Below, piece by piece: positions 1-7,904 of a stretch of DNA of 37,556 nt (the stretch's first letter is position 1; each line of letters begins with the position of its first letter). This DNA comes from a bacterium (GTDB lineage Bacteria; Patescibacteriota; Minisyncoccia; Minisyncoccales; GWA2-46-15), in assembly GCA_030704795.1 (NCBI GenBank), contig JAUYCZ010000021.1:1-37556 (forward strand), in the 5' to 3' direction. Position numbers and translations under genes: made by a program. The notes below the pieces were generated by a model. The model saw nothing but the letters and a program-made list of their open reading frames with translations, had not been told where the DNA came from and made no database searches.

Positions 1-2
1 CG

Positions 3-1523
3 GCTGCCAATTTGGGGCTGGAAACAATTGCCGTTGACGTGGAAGTGCATTTGGCCAACCGCGGTTTGCCCGGTTTTGAAATTGTCGGCCTGCCCGACAA
101 AGCAGTGGACGAGAGCAAAGAAAGAGTGAGGGCGGCGGTGACGAGCTCCGGCATTGAGTTTCCCCCCAAGAAAATCACCGTTAACCTGGCGCCGGCCGAC
201 ATTCCCAAAGAGGGCTCTTGCTATGACTTGCCGATTGCCCTCGGGATATTAAAAAGCGTCTTACAGTTTTCTCTGCCGGAAAAATCTTTGTTTTTCGGCG
301 AGCTGTCGCTCGACGGTTCTTTGCGGCACACCCGAGGAGCTTTTTTGCTGGCGCTCTTTGCCAAGGAAGCCGGCTTTGAAAATTTATTTGTCCCCAAAGA
401 TTCGGCCAACGAAGCCAGCGTTATTAAAGGAATCAAAGTTTATCCCGTCGAGAATCTTTTTCAGCTCGTTTCCCACTTCTTAAACCGGCAGCTGATTACG
501 CCAGCGGTTTACAAAAAGGACGCAGTGGAAGACAAATTTTCGGTTCCGGCCGAATTTGATATGAAAGAAATTTTGGGGCAGGAACAGGCTAAAAGAGCCA
601 TGGAAATTGCCGCCGCCGGCAGTCACAACATCATTTTAATAGGTAGTCCTGGGTCGGGAAAAACCATGCTGGCCCGGGCTTTGCCCGGCATTTTACCCGC
701 TTTAAACGAAGAAGAATCTTTGGAAGTGACAAAACTTTATTCGGCGACCGGCAATATACCGCCCGGCGGTTCCTTAGTCACCAGCCGCCAATTCCGGGCG
801 CCTCACCACACCGCTTCCCAGGTCGGCCTCATCGGCGGCGGCGCCAAACCCCAGCCGGGAGAAATCAGCCTGGCGCATCGGGGCGTCCTTTTTCTGGACG
901 AATTCAACGAATTCCCCCGGTCGGTCATGGAGGCCCTGCGCCAGCCATTGGAGGACGGCTGTCTGACCATCTCAAGAAGCAAAGAAAGAGTGAAGTACCC
1001 GGCCGATTTTATGCTCGTCGCCTCGGCCAATCCCTGCCCCTGCGGTTATTTGGACCATCCGAAGAAAAATTGCCTTTGCTCTCTTCGCCAGATCAGAAAA
1101 TACCAGAAAAGAATTTCCGGACCCATTCTCGACCGAATTGATTTGCACGTGATTGTGCCGCCGGTCGACGTCGAGGAATTCGCGGAAAACCAAAAAGCCT
1201 CGGAATTTTTGGAGTCGTCCTCGACCATTAAAAAACGGGTGGCCTTGGCCCGGAAAAAACAGCAGCAGCGCTTTAAGAGGGAAGTCATTTATACCAATGC
1301 TCAGATGAAAAACAGCCACGTTAAAAAGTACTGTCGTCTGACAAAAGAAGTGGAACAACTTTTAAAACAGGCCGGTCTGAAATTCCAACTGTCGGCCCGC
1401 TCTTACATGAAAATGATCAAAGTCGCCCGCACTATTGCCGATTTGGAAAAAGCCGAAGAGATCACCGTGCCTCATATGGCCGAAGCTTTGCAGTACCGGC
1501 CAAAAATTTACGAAGATGTCTAA
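3..1523 (+). CDS. comM: YifB/ComM-family Mg-chelatase-like AAA+ ATPase, 5' end outside window
   Basis: The reading frame is open to the left edge (A-A-N-L-G-L-E...), so the true start lies upstream; only about the first ten residues seem to be missing. The N-terminal domain shows the family signature GLPGFEIVGLPDKAV followed by KITVNLAPADIPKEG. Counted from the TTG at base 12, the Walker A motif GSPGSGKT is near residues 211-218 and the Walker B-type LFLDEFNEF follows near 295; a cysteine cluster (NPCPCGY...CLC) precedes the C-terminal lid domain. ComM of Haemophilus and Vibrio is a helicase-like hexamer that promotes branch migration during natural transformation; that role here is inferred from the family. 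The stop overlaps the start of yraN by 8 bases, so the two are translationally coupled. Confidence 0.93.
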   Translation, partial: AANLGLETIAVDVEVHLANRGLPGFEIVGLPDKAVDESKERVRAAVTSSGIEFPPKKITVNLAPADIPKEGSCYDLPIALGILKSVLQFSLPEKSLFFGELSLDGSLRHTRGAFLLALFAKEAGFENLFVPKDSANEASVIKGIKVYPVENLFQLVSHFLNRQLITPAVYKKDAVEDKFSVPAEFDMKEILGQEQAKRAMEIAAAGSHNIILIGSPGSGKTMLARALPGILPALNEEESLEVTKLYSATGNIPPGGSLVTSRQFRAPHHTASQVGLIGGGAKPQPGEISLAHRGVLFLDEFNEFPRSVMEALRQPLEDGCLTISRSKERVKYPADFMLVASANPCPCGYLDHPKKNCLCSLRQIRKYQKRISGPILDRIDLHVIVPPVDVEEFAENQKASEFLESSSTIKKRVALARKKQQQRFKREVIYTNAQMKNSHVKKYCRLTKEVEQLLKQAGLKFQLSARSYMKMIKVARTIADLEKAEEITVPHMAEALQYRPKIYEDV

Positions 1524-1911
1524 AACAAATTTAGAGCCTGTGCTTAACCTGGTTAAGCACTTGGAGACGGGCAGGCGGGGGGAGGAGATCGCCAGAGAAT
1601 ACTTAGAGAAAAAAGGATATAAAATAATCGAGCAAAATTACAAAACAAAATACGCGGAGATCGATTTGGTGGCCCGGCAGAAAAACGAATTGGTCTTAGT
1701 GGAAGTGAGGACAAAGACTGGAGAAGATTTTGGCGCGCCGGAAGAAACCATCAACGGGAAGAAAAAAAGAAAACTTCGCGGCAACGCCCTGGCCTACGCC
1801 CGGGCCGCCAAATGGTCGGGCCCTTTGCGGGTTGACGCCGTCTGTATCGTTTTGAAGAAAGATCATTCCGTGGAACGTTTAAACCACTATGAAAATGTCA
1901 TTGAAGATTAG
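1516..1911 (+). CDS. yraN: YraN/UPF0102 family nuclease-fold protein
   Basis: This 131-residue protein has the UPF0102 core: GRRGEEIAREYLEKKGYKI, then YAEIDLVARQ and LVLVEVRTKT, which form the E...EID...E-V-K/R pattern of a restriction-endonuclease-like fold. The biochemical role of YraN is not settled. The ATG at 1516 is chosen because the family alignment begins shortly after it and it overlaps the comM stop in the usual coupled way; an in-frame ATG at 1435 would add 27 residues with no family likeness, buried in comM. The pairing of comM and yraN is common in bacteria. The -35 box of the next promoter overlaps its last codons. Confidence 0.9.
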   Translation: MSKTNLEPVLNLVKHLETGRRGEEIAREYLEKKGYKIIEQNYKTKYAEIDLVARQKNELVLVEVRTKTGEDFGAPEETINGKKKRKLRGNALAYARAAKWSGPLRVDAVCIVLKKDHSVERLNHYENVIED

Positions 1912-1929
1912 CCTCAAATAGGTTATAAT
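1901..1929 (+). promoter_or_regulatory. Sigma-70-type promoter for the tandem O-antigen-ligase-like genes
   Basis: TTGAAG (1901-1906), 17-base spacer, perfect TATAAT (1924-1929). Start of transcription expected near 1936, giving a leader of about 20 bases before ATG 1956 with no Shine-Dalgarno sequence. Confidence 0.75.
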
Positions 1930-1955
1930 TAATCATTAACCAACTTAACAAAAAC

Positions 1956-4403
1956 ATGATGGAACAAGCCAATTCAACGAAAACCTGGCAAAAGGTCTCT
2001 AAAACCGCGATTTTCCTGGCCGTCTTTTTAGTGCCATTAATCTTTTTGCCCTTTACCAGCAACGTTCTCGATTTTAACAAACAGACCGTTTTGGTCTTTC
2101 TTGTCCTGGCCTCGCTCTTCTCCTGGCTCTTAAAATCCTTAATCGAAGAAAGGATCACCCTGGAACTGAGCTGGTTTAATCTGGCCCCGGTCATCTTTGT
2201 TTTATTTTCCGCTCTCTCAACCTTTTTCTCGGCTTACAAGTACGCCAGTTTTTGGGGCTGGCCCTTGGTCATTGCCTCCAGTTTCCTGACTACCTTGGCT
2301 TTGGTGCTCCTCTATTTTCTCGTCATCCATCTTTTCAAGCAGCCCGAAGACGTTTTTGGCCTCATTTTTGTTTTGGTCTTTGCCGGGCTTTTGGTTTCCC
2401 TGATTTCTCTGCCCCAGATTTTGGGTAAGTTTCCCTTGCCCTTTGATTTCACCAAGGCCAATTCCTTCAATCCCATTGGCACGGTCAATTCCTTGGCCAT
2501 TTTTCTGGCCAGTCTTTTGCCCCTGGCCGCCAGCCTCATCTTTATTTCCCGTTCGAGAATGATCAAATTCCTGGTCTGGTTTTTTATCATCCTCTCCCTG
2601 TTCTTGCTTTTGGCTATTAATTTCCAGACGGCCTGGCTGGTGCTGCTGGTGGGCTCGTCTTTGATTCTCGTCTTCGGCATCTCGAGACGGGAAATCTTTA
2701 ACTTGAGCTGGCTGTTCTTGCCCATGCTCCTTTTGGCGGTGGCCTTGTTTGCTTTGGTCATGAGGGCTTCGATCATTCCCACGGCGGATCTGCCGGCCGA
2801 GGTTTCGCCAACTTTAGGCACGAGCTTTAATATCGCTTTCAGCGCGATCAAAGATTTCCGGCCGCCTTTTTCCTGGTTCTTTGGTTCTGGTCCTGGCACT
2901 TTTGTCTATGACTATGCCAAGTACAAGCCCCTGGAGATTAACCAGACGGTTTTCTGGGGAACGAGATTTGGCTCCGGCTCTTCGGAGGTGGTAGATCGCC
3001 TCGCCACCACCGGCATCTTCGGCTTTCTTTCCTTCCTGAGCGTCATCCTCACGGGTTGGATTTTGGGCTTGAGATCGATTGTCTCCCGGGAATTCAGAAA
3101 AGAGAATTTCGCCTGGATTCTGCTCATCGGCATTTTCAGCAGCTTTGCCGGACTGACCCTGGGCCTCTTCTTTTATTCGGCCAATCTGTCATCAATGTTT
3201 TTGCTCTTTTTGTTGCTGGCGGCCATCTTCAGTTTGGTGGGCGCCAAAAGCCGGAGCTTTGACCTAAAGCCCGCCGAGCCGGTGGAAGGCAAAAAGTCCA
3301 GAATGAACGCGCCTTTTGTCACCGTGGGCGTTTCCTTTGCCTTCATTGTTGTTCTCATCGCCTCCATGGGCATTTTCTTTGTCCAGGGACAAAGATACTT
3401 TGCCGAAATCAATTATCTGCAGGCCCTGCGGGCCGTGCAAAAGGGGAACAATACCGCCGCCGTCAATCACCTGGCCTCGGCTATCCGTTTGACCAATTCG
3501 TCCCAGGACAATTACTGGCGTGACTTGTCTCAGGTTTATCTTTTTCGCATCAACGAAGAGGCGGCCAAACCGGACCTGACCCAGGAAGAAAGATCTAAGA
3601 GGGTCTCAGACCTCATTACTCTTTTGGTGGCTTCGGCCAAATCCTCTTCTGACGCCTCGCCCCAGAACGTGGCCAACTGGAGCATCCGCGGCTACGTTTA
3701 CAGCCAGCTTTTAAATCTCATTAACGGTGCGGACAATTGGGCCGTCAGCGCTTACGAAGAATCCCTGAAGCTCGAGCCGGCCAACCCTTTCACTTACACC
3801 GCCCTGGGCCAGGTCTATGCCAACCGGGCTGACAACCTGGCGTCGGACAAGGAGAAAGTTGCCGAAAGGCAACAGGCCCTGGATCAGGCCCGAACTCAAT
3901 TCCAAAAAGCCAAGGACCTAAAATCAGATTATGCGCCCGCGCGCTTCCAATTGGCAATGATTGACATCCGCGAAAACAAAGTTAAAGACGCCATTACTAA
4001 ACTGGAAGAGACTAAAGTCATTGCGCCGTTTGACACCGGCCTGGCTTTTCAGCTGGGGTTGATCTATCAGGCCGATAACCAGAAAGGCAAAGCTCAAACC
4101 GAGTTCGAAAGAGCCGTCGCCTTGGATACCAATTACGCTAATGCCCGCTATTTCCTCGGCCTCTTGTATGACCAGGCCAACGAAAAACAGAAAGCCATTG
4201 ACCAGTTTGAGAAGATCGTTCAGCTCAATCCGGACAACGAATTGGTCAAAAAGATTTTGGAGAATTTGCGCGCCTCAAAGCCGGCCCTGGAAGGATTGAC
4301 CCAGGCCCAACCCCAGCCGCCCATTCAGGAAACACCCAAAGAACAGCTTCAGCCTCAACAACCCACAACTTCGCCCAAACCCTCGGTTCTCCCCAAGAAG
4401 TAG
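1956..4403 (+). CDS. O-antigen ligase/polymerase-like membrane protein with TPR tail (first of tandem pair)
   Basis: An 815-residue protein in three parts. Residues 1-480 hold about a dozen hydrophobic segments with a large loop around the motif FGSGPGTFVYDYAKYKP (near 308), typical of Wzy/WaaL-like (O-antigen ligase family) proteins in candidate-phylum bacteria. Residues about 485-770 are TPR-like helical repeats with the usual A/Y/L/P spacing (KLEPANPFTYTALGQVYANR; DTNYANARYFLGLLYDQ). The last 40 residues are rich in P and Q. WaaL/Wzy proteins act on undecaprenyl-linked glycans at the outer face of the membrane; the TPR part would sit outside as a protein- or glycan-binding arm. Substrate unknown; a glycan ligase or polymerase for the surface layer is the best guess. 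ATG 1956 or 1959 could be used. Confidence 0.75.
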   Translation: MMEQANSTKTWQKVSKTAIFLAVFLVPLIFLPFTSNVLDFNKQTVLVFLVLASLFSWLLKSLIEERITLELSWFNLAPVIFVLFSALSTFFSAYKYASFWGWPLVIASSFLTTLALVLLYFLVIHLFKQPEDVFGLIFVLVFAGLLVSLISLPQILGKFPLPFDFTKANSFNPIGTVNSLAIFLASLLPLAASLIFISRSRMIKFLVWFFIILSLFLLLAINFQTAWLVLLVGSSLILVFGISRREIFNLSWLFLPMLLLAVALFALVMRASIIPTADLPAEVSPTLGTSFNIAFSAIKDFRPPFSWFFGSGPGTFVYDYAKYKPLEINQTVFWGTRFGSGSSEVVDRLATTGIFGFLSFLSVILTGWILGLRSIVSREFRKENFAWILLIGIFSSFAGLTLGLFFYSANLSSMFLLFLLLAAIFSLVGAKSRSFDLKPAEPVEGKKSRMNAPFVTVGVSFAFIVVLIASMGIFFVQGQRYFAEINYLQALRAVQKGNNTAAVNHLASAIRLTNSSQDNYWRDLSQVYLFRINEEAAKPDLTQEERSKRVSDLITLLVASAKSSSDASPQNVANWSIRGYVYSQLLNLINGADNWAVSAYEESLKLEPANPFTYTALGQVYANRADNLASDKEKVAERQQALDQARTQFQKAKDLKSDYAPARFQLAMIDIRENKVKDAITKLEETKVIAPFDTGLAFQLGLIYQADNQKGKAQTEFERAVALDTNYANARYFLGLLYDQANEKQKAIDQFEKIVQLNPDNELVKKILENLRASKPALEGLTQAQPQPPIQETPKEQLQPQQPTTSPKPSVLPKK

Positions 4404-4416
4404 TTGATCTTCAACT

Positions 4417-6630
4417 ATGGAATTAAAATTGAGCCGTCTTTTGTACTACGGTTTTGCGGTGCTCGTTTTTCTCGTGCCGCTTTTCTGGCTGCCTTTTTCC
4501 TTTGAAGCCTGGGAATTCCAGAAGATCTTTTTAATTTTCTTTCTGGGTCTGGCCATCGTAATTATTTCAGCCATCGAGAGCCGCCGGGAAAACCCCGGAG
4601 GTTTTTCCTTCAAGATCCTCTGGCCGTTTGATTTCCTGGTCCTGATCTTCCTGGCCTTGGCTTTGGTTTCGGCTTTTTTCTCGGTCGATAGAATCGCCAG
4701 CCTCTTTGGGTTTTACGGCCGTTTCTCCGACGGCCTGGTCGGCCTCTTAAGTTTCATCCTGGTTTATCTTTTGGCCCGGCGGCAAAAGAACACAGATCAG
4801 TTGGTCAAGATTCTGCTGGCCTCAGGCCTGATTGTGGTCGGGTTGGCTTTCTTATCTTTGACCGGGATACTTGGTCGCTTGACTGGTTTCAACGCCACTT
4901 TAAAACAACTCAACTTTAATCCGGTTTCTCCGTCTTTTGAGGGCCTGACTTTGTTTTTGGTGCCCCTGGTTTTTTTGGCTTTCGGCTTCCTCAAAGAGAA
5001 AACCAAATTTATCTTTCTGGTTTTTTCTTTGGGCCTGATCTTTTTAGTTGATTACACTCCGGCCTGGGTGGTTTTGGGGCTGACCTCTCTTCTGGCTTTA
5101 ATTTTCCTTTTCTTAAAGAGCTTTAATGACAAGGAGGGGAACTTTCTCAGGAAAAACCTGGCGCTGGCCTTATTTTTAGTATTGGCGACTTTGGGCATCA
5201 GTTTTAATCTGAATCAAGTTGTGCCGCCGGCTTTGGTCGGCTTTCCCCGCGAAGTGACTCTGGATCAAACCACCAGCTGGCAGATCGCCCAGGATTCTTT
5301 AAAGATCAGACCTTTCTTGGGGTCCGGCCCCGGCACCTTTTTTTATGATTTTTCCCGCTTTCGTCTCGCCAGTTTCAACGACGATCCTTTATGGCAAGTA
5401 AGGTTTGACCGGCCCGTTAGCCATGTGGCAGAGATGGCCGCCACGATGGGAATACTTGGCTTGCTTTCATATTTATTGCTGATCGCGACAACAATAGTGT
5501 CTAATTTTCAATTTTCTCCCGCCTTAGGCGGGATTCAATCAAATCCCTACAAACGATTGTTACTATTCGCTTTTTTGGCGACGGTGATTGGTCAGTTCGT
5601 TTATTACCAGAACGCGGTTTTGGGATTTAGTTTTTGGCTGTTCTTGGGACTGATCGCCGGTCAGACAGGCCAAGCCAAAAGCTTATCTCTGCCCTGGCTT
5701 TCTCGGTTTAAATTGCCCAGCCCGGACAGTCTGAAGGGAAGAGTTATTTTAATGGGTTCTTTTTTGATTTTTAGTCTGGTTTTGTTTTCAATCGTCTTTG
5801 TCGGCTTTCGGGTTTATGTGGCCGATTTCTTTTACAGCCAGGCTTTTCAGTCGCCCCCGGGCGATGAGAAAAGCGCTCTCTTACAGAAAGCGGTGGTCGT
5901 CAATCCTTTCTTTGCCGAATACCAGATTATTCTAGGCCGCGCCTTATTGAATTCGGCTTTGACTGATGGGCAAAAGCCCGAGCGCAACCTAACCAAGATT
6001 TTTCAGGATTTGAGCGAGGCGGCGGCCGTGGCCAAGAAGGCCACCCAACTTTCGCCCCGGTGGGTGGCCGGCTGGGAAACCCTAGGCATGATTTACCAGG
6101 AAATTCAAGGCCTGGCGACGGGCGCCGAAAAAGCCAGCCAGCAGTCTTTTGAAAAAGCGATTGAATTAGAGCCGACCAATCCCTTGCTTTATTCCCGGCT
6201 GGGAAAAGCCTTTTTCGCCCAAGATAAGTTTGACGAGGCCCAGACGCAATTTGAAAAAGCCCGTCGCCTTAAATCCGACTTGCTCGAGCCGAAACTTTAT
6301 CTGGCTTTGATTAAGGAAAAGAAAGGGGATCTGCCCGGCGCCACCCGGGGGATGGCGCATCTGCAAGAGCTCTATCCTTTGAATGCCGATACCGCTTTTC
6401 AGCTCGGCCGGCTCTACTTTAACCAGAATCAGAACGACCCGGCTATCCAGCAGTTTAAAAAGGTTTTGACCCTCAATCCTTCTCATCTCGACAGCCTTTA
6501 TTCTTTGGCCCTGGCTTTTGAAAAAAAAGGCCAGAAAACCCAGGCTCTTTCCTATCTCAAACAGGCTCTTGAGATTAGTCCGGCTAACCCAACGCTGAAA
6601 GAAAAACTAAAAGAGCTACAGGAGCAGTAG
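4417..6630 (+). CDS. O-antigen ligase/polymerase-like membrane protein with TPR tail (second of tandem pair)
   Basis: A 737-residue paralogue of the preceding gene, 13 bases downstream with no promoter between, so one operon. About 12 membrane segments come first, with GSGPGTFFYDFSRFRL near residue 301 matching the loop motif of its neighbour, then TPR-like repeats from about 474 to the end (AIELEPTNPLLYSRLGKAFF; VLTLNPSHLDSLYSLALAFE). It lacks the proline/glutamine tail of the first copy. The pair probably arose by duplication and may have split roles, for example polymerase and ligase, or two acceptor types; the sequence does not decide this. A perfect 15-base palindrome (5518-5532) sits in its coding sequence between two membrane segments. 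Confidence 0.74.
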   Translation: MELKLSRLLYYGFAVLVFLVPLFWLPFSFEAWEFQKIFLIFFLGLAIVIISAIESRRENPGGFSFKILWPFDFLVLIFLALALVSAFFSVDRIASLFGFYGRFSDGLVGLLSFILVYLLARRQKNTDQLVKILLASGLIVVGLAFLSLTGILGRLTGFNATLKQLNFNPVSPSFEGLTLFLVPLVFLAFGFLKEKTKFIFLVFSLGLIFLVDYTPAWVVLGLTSLLALIFLFLKSFNDKEGNFLRKNLALALFLVLATLGISFNLNQVVPPALVGFPREVTLDQTTSWQIAQDSLKIRPFLGSGPGTFFYDFSRFRLASFNDDPLWQVRFDRPVSHVAEMAATMGILGLLSYLLLIATTIVSNFQFSPALGGIQSNPYKRLLLFAFLATVIGQFVYYQNAVLGFSFWLFLGLIAGQTGQAKSLSLPWLSRFKLPSPDSLKGRVILMGSFLIFSLVLFSIVFVGFRVYVADFFYSQAFQSPPGDEKSALLQKAVVVNPFFAEYQIILGRALLNSALTDGQKPERNLTKIFQDLSEAAAVAKKATQLSPRWVAGWETLGMIYQEIQGLATGAEKASQQSFEKAIELEPTNPLLYSRLGKAFFAQDKFDEAQTQFEKARRLKSDLLEPKLYLALIKEKKGDLPGATRGMAHLQELYPLNADTAFQLGRLYFNQNQNDPAIQQFKKVLTLNPSHLDSLYSLALAFEKKGQKTQALSYLKQALEISPANPTLKEKLKELQEQ
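5518..5532. repeat. In-frame palindrome in the second O-antigen-ligase-like gene
   Basis: CCCGCCT, single T, AGGCGGG: seven-base perfect arms around one base. It is translated as part of the loop S-P-A-L-G-G-I between two membrane segments. Confidence 0.7.
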
Positions 6631-6651
6631 AAGTAGTTTAGATTTTTCTCT

Positions 6652-6680
6652 TTGACAAATATCATAAAAGATGTTATAGC
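6652..6680 (+). promoter_or_regulatory. Promoter of the small membrane protein gene
   Basis: Perfect TTGACA (6652-6657), 17-base spacer, TATAGC (6675-6680). The -10 box overlaps the left arm of repeat copy R1; the right arm of the same copy contains a perfect TATAAT (6704-6709) without a matching -35. Confidence 0.7.
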
Positions 6681-6706
6681 GAGTACGATATATCGCTTCG
6701 CGCTAT
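6676..6706. repeat. Palindromic repeat copy R1 (ATAGCG...CGCTAT family)
   Basis: Left arm ATAGCG (6676-6681) and right arm CGCTAT (6701-6706) enclose GAGTA followed by the self-complementary core CGATATATCG. The first 20 bases are identical to copy R4 at 19400. Confidence 0.8.
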
Positions 6707-6750
6707 AATTTAGCATTGGAATGAAGACAGATCAAATCTAGGAGGACAGT

Positions 6751-7212
6751 ATGAATATCTGGTTCTTTCTCATCTTGCTTCTGCCCGTGGCAGGAGCTCT
6801 CGCTCTGCGATTCTGTTTGGAGCAAGCCATTAGGCGAGCCAGGGACACGACGCCGGACTGGGGGCAAGCACTGATCTGGGCGGGCAGCGGCTTGATGACG
6901 CTGTTCTTCCTGATTCTCGTGTCTCTTCTGGGCATGTGGTTCCTGAAGGCGGGAGTCATCGGCGCTGGACTGGCGCTGGTGGCGACAGTCTTTGGGCTAG
7001 TTTCGCCCGAACTCTGGACGGCGACGGCGGCCTGGCTGCGCGATCCCCGCCACCTGCCCTGGTTGGTCGTTCCCTTCGTTCTCGTTGGCCTGGTGATTTT
7101 CTTCCTGACCAACGGGAGCCTGGCGATCACCCTGATCTCCGAACTGCTCGTTCTGCTCGTGATCGGCTTGGGCATCGGCCTGATGTTCAGACCGTTCCGC
7201 CGGCGGAAGTAA
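6751..7212 (+). CDS. Small four-helix membrane protein of unknown function (cassette gene)
   Basis: A 153-residue protein I do not recognise. Four hydrophobic segments are visible (about 4-22, 40-75 possibly as two, 92-112, 118-140), joined by short loops and closed by a basic tail RPFRRRK. It stands apart from every neighbour: a textbook AGGAGG at 6740-6745, five bases before ATG, is the strongest SD in the window; its coding sequence is much richer in G+C (hand count of row 6841-6900 gives 41 of 60, against 29 of 60 in row 5041-5100 of the gene before); and it has its own promoter and a strong terminator. Repeat copies R1 and R2 lie on either side. This suggests a self-contained, recently acquired cassette. 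A start-codon choice other than 6751 is unlikely given the SD. Confidence 0.75.
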   Translation: MNIWFFLILLLPVAGALALRFCLEQAIRRARDTTPDWGQALIWAGSGLMTLFFLILVSLLGMWFLKAGVIGAGLALVATVFGLVSPELWTATAAWLRDPRHLPWLVVPFVLVGLVIFFLTNGSLAITLISELLVLLVIGLGIGLMFRPFRRRK

Positions 7213-7224
7213 GACAGAATCGCA

Positions 7225-7270
7225 AAGCCAAAAGACGGGTTTCTACGAAGAAACCCGCCTTTGCTTTTTA
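7225..7270 (+). terminator. Rho-independent terminator
   Basis: CGGGTTTCT (7236-7244) pairs perfectly with AGAAACCCG (7249-7257) across an ACGA loop; AAAG/CTTT and GCAAAG/CTTTGC extend the stem. A T-rich tract ending in TTTTT (7265-7269) follows. It lies 12 bases or so past the stop of the membrane gene. Confidence 0.85.
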
Positions 7271-7322
7271 CAAACTCTCAGGTCGGAGTTTGACAGAGTA
7301 TCAATAGGAAGATATTATAATT

Positions 7323-7367
7323 ATAGCGAGCGGGACGCCGCTCGATATATCGAATCCTATTCGCTAT
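7323..7367. repeat. Palindromic repeat copy R2
   Basis: ATAGCGA at 7323 and TCGCTAT ending at 7367 form the outer arms; inside are a second hairpin (GAGCG...CGCTC) and the core TCGATATATCGA. The next base begins the ATG of the first small coiled-coil ORF. Confidence 0.8.
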
Positions 7368-7586
7368 ATGATCAAGGATTTAAGCGAATTAGTTGGATAC
7401 CTGGACCAGAAGTTTCAGGAAACGGCCAAAAAAGAAGATTTATTAAAACTCGCCCGGCGGGAAGAATTCGACGTTCCCAAAAGAGAGATTCGCGAAGATC
7501 TACGCGACCTAAAGGAAAAAGTTCAAGCGTTGACGGCTTCTGTTGATCGACTCGTTCAAGCCGTAAATAATATCAAAACCAGATAG
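7368..7586 (+). CDS. Small coiled-coil protein, hypothetical
   Basis: 72 residues, highly charged, with heptad-like spacing of L/V/I (LRDLKEKVQALTASVDRLVQAVNNI) over the last 40 residues, so probably a homo- or hetero-oligomeric coiled coil. No membrane segment and no enzymatic motif. The ATG starts at the base after repeat R2 and there is no SD, so expression may depend on the repeat. Small charged coiled-coil ORFs of this kind are frequent in Parcubacteria genomes; no function is known to me. It is followed after 8 bases by a similar ORF, and the two may be partners. Confidence 0.55.
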   Translation: MIKDLSELVGYLDQKFQETAKKEDLLKLARREEFDVPKREIREDLRDLKEKVQALTASVDRLVQAVNNIKTR

Positions 7587-7587
7587 C

Positions 7588-7607
7588 GATAGCGATGACG
7601 ATGAATC
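7588..7607. repeat. Degenerate repeat copy R5 spanning a start codon
   Basis: Twenty bases match the left half of copy R3 (19332-19351) at 17 positions: GATAGCGAT, one change, ACGAT, two changes, ATC. The candidate ATG at 7595 (and 7601) lies inside it. No right arm is visible. Confidence 0.5.
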
Positions 7608-7849
7608 TTACTCCAGAAGACATCCAAAAATTGATTGAGGTTTTTGCGACTAAAGATGATTTGAAGGAAGCCACAAAAGATCTTGCTACTAAGAGCGATT
7701 TTAATGAATTAATGACCGCCATTGACGCTTATGCCAAGAAAGCAGATACTTATTTCCAGGAGATGGTGATGTTGTCGCGCAAAGTGGACCGTCATGAAAA
7801 ATGGCTTTTGCAACTGGCGGAAAAACTCGGCATCAAACTCGAATATTGA
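7595..7849 (+). CDS. Small coiled-coil protein, hypothetical (second of pair)
   Basis: 84 residues: an amphipathic N-terminal stretch (LTPEDIQKLIEVFATKDDLKE), a central helix, and a C-terminal segment VDRHEKWLLQLAEKLGIKLEY. The pattern ATKDDLKEATKDLATKSDF looks like an internal near-repeat seen in many short coiled-coil proteins of phages and candidate-phylum bacteria. ATG 7595 and ATG 7601 are both possible; both sit in degenerate repeat copy R5. Gene context gives no function: it lies just before the rpoB promoters and is separated from them by a stop at 7849. It may be an accessory remnant or a small partner of the ORF before it. Confidence 0.55.
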   Translation: MTMNLTPEDIQKLIEVFATKDDLKEATKDLATKSDFNELMTAIDAYAKKADTYFQEMVMLSRKVDRHEKWLLQLAEKLGIKLEY

Positions 7850-7856
7850 AGGCGGC

Positions 7857-7886
7857 TTGACAACAATTGTCAAAACGTTTTATTAT
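7857..7886 (+). promoter_or_regulatory. Upstream rpoB promoter with overlapping palindrome
   Basis: TTGACA (7857-7862), 18-base spacer, TATTAT (7881-7886). The -35 box is the start of a perfect inverted repeat TTGACAA-CAA-TTGTCAA (7857-7873), a plausible operator. Confidence 0.6.
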
Positions 7887-7904
7887 TATTCTAGACTTAC
7901 CCAC

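Noticed and set aside
2312-2899. Long minus-strand open frame opposite the first O-antigen-ligase-like gene
   Set aside because: It is a shadow of a hydrophobic gene: lysine- and serine-rich, without family motifs, and antisense to a well-supported reading frame. The same applies to other antisense frames over rpoB, rpoC, ftsK and groEL.
6676-6706. Repeat R1 as terminator for the second O-antigen-ligase-like gene
   Set aside because: Its stem is short and AT-rich, without a T tract, and it overlaps the promoter of the next gene.
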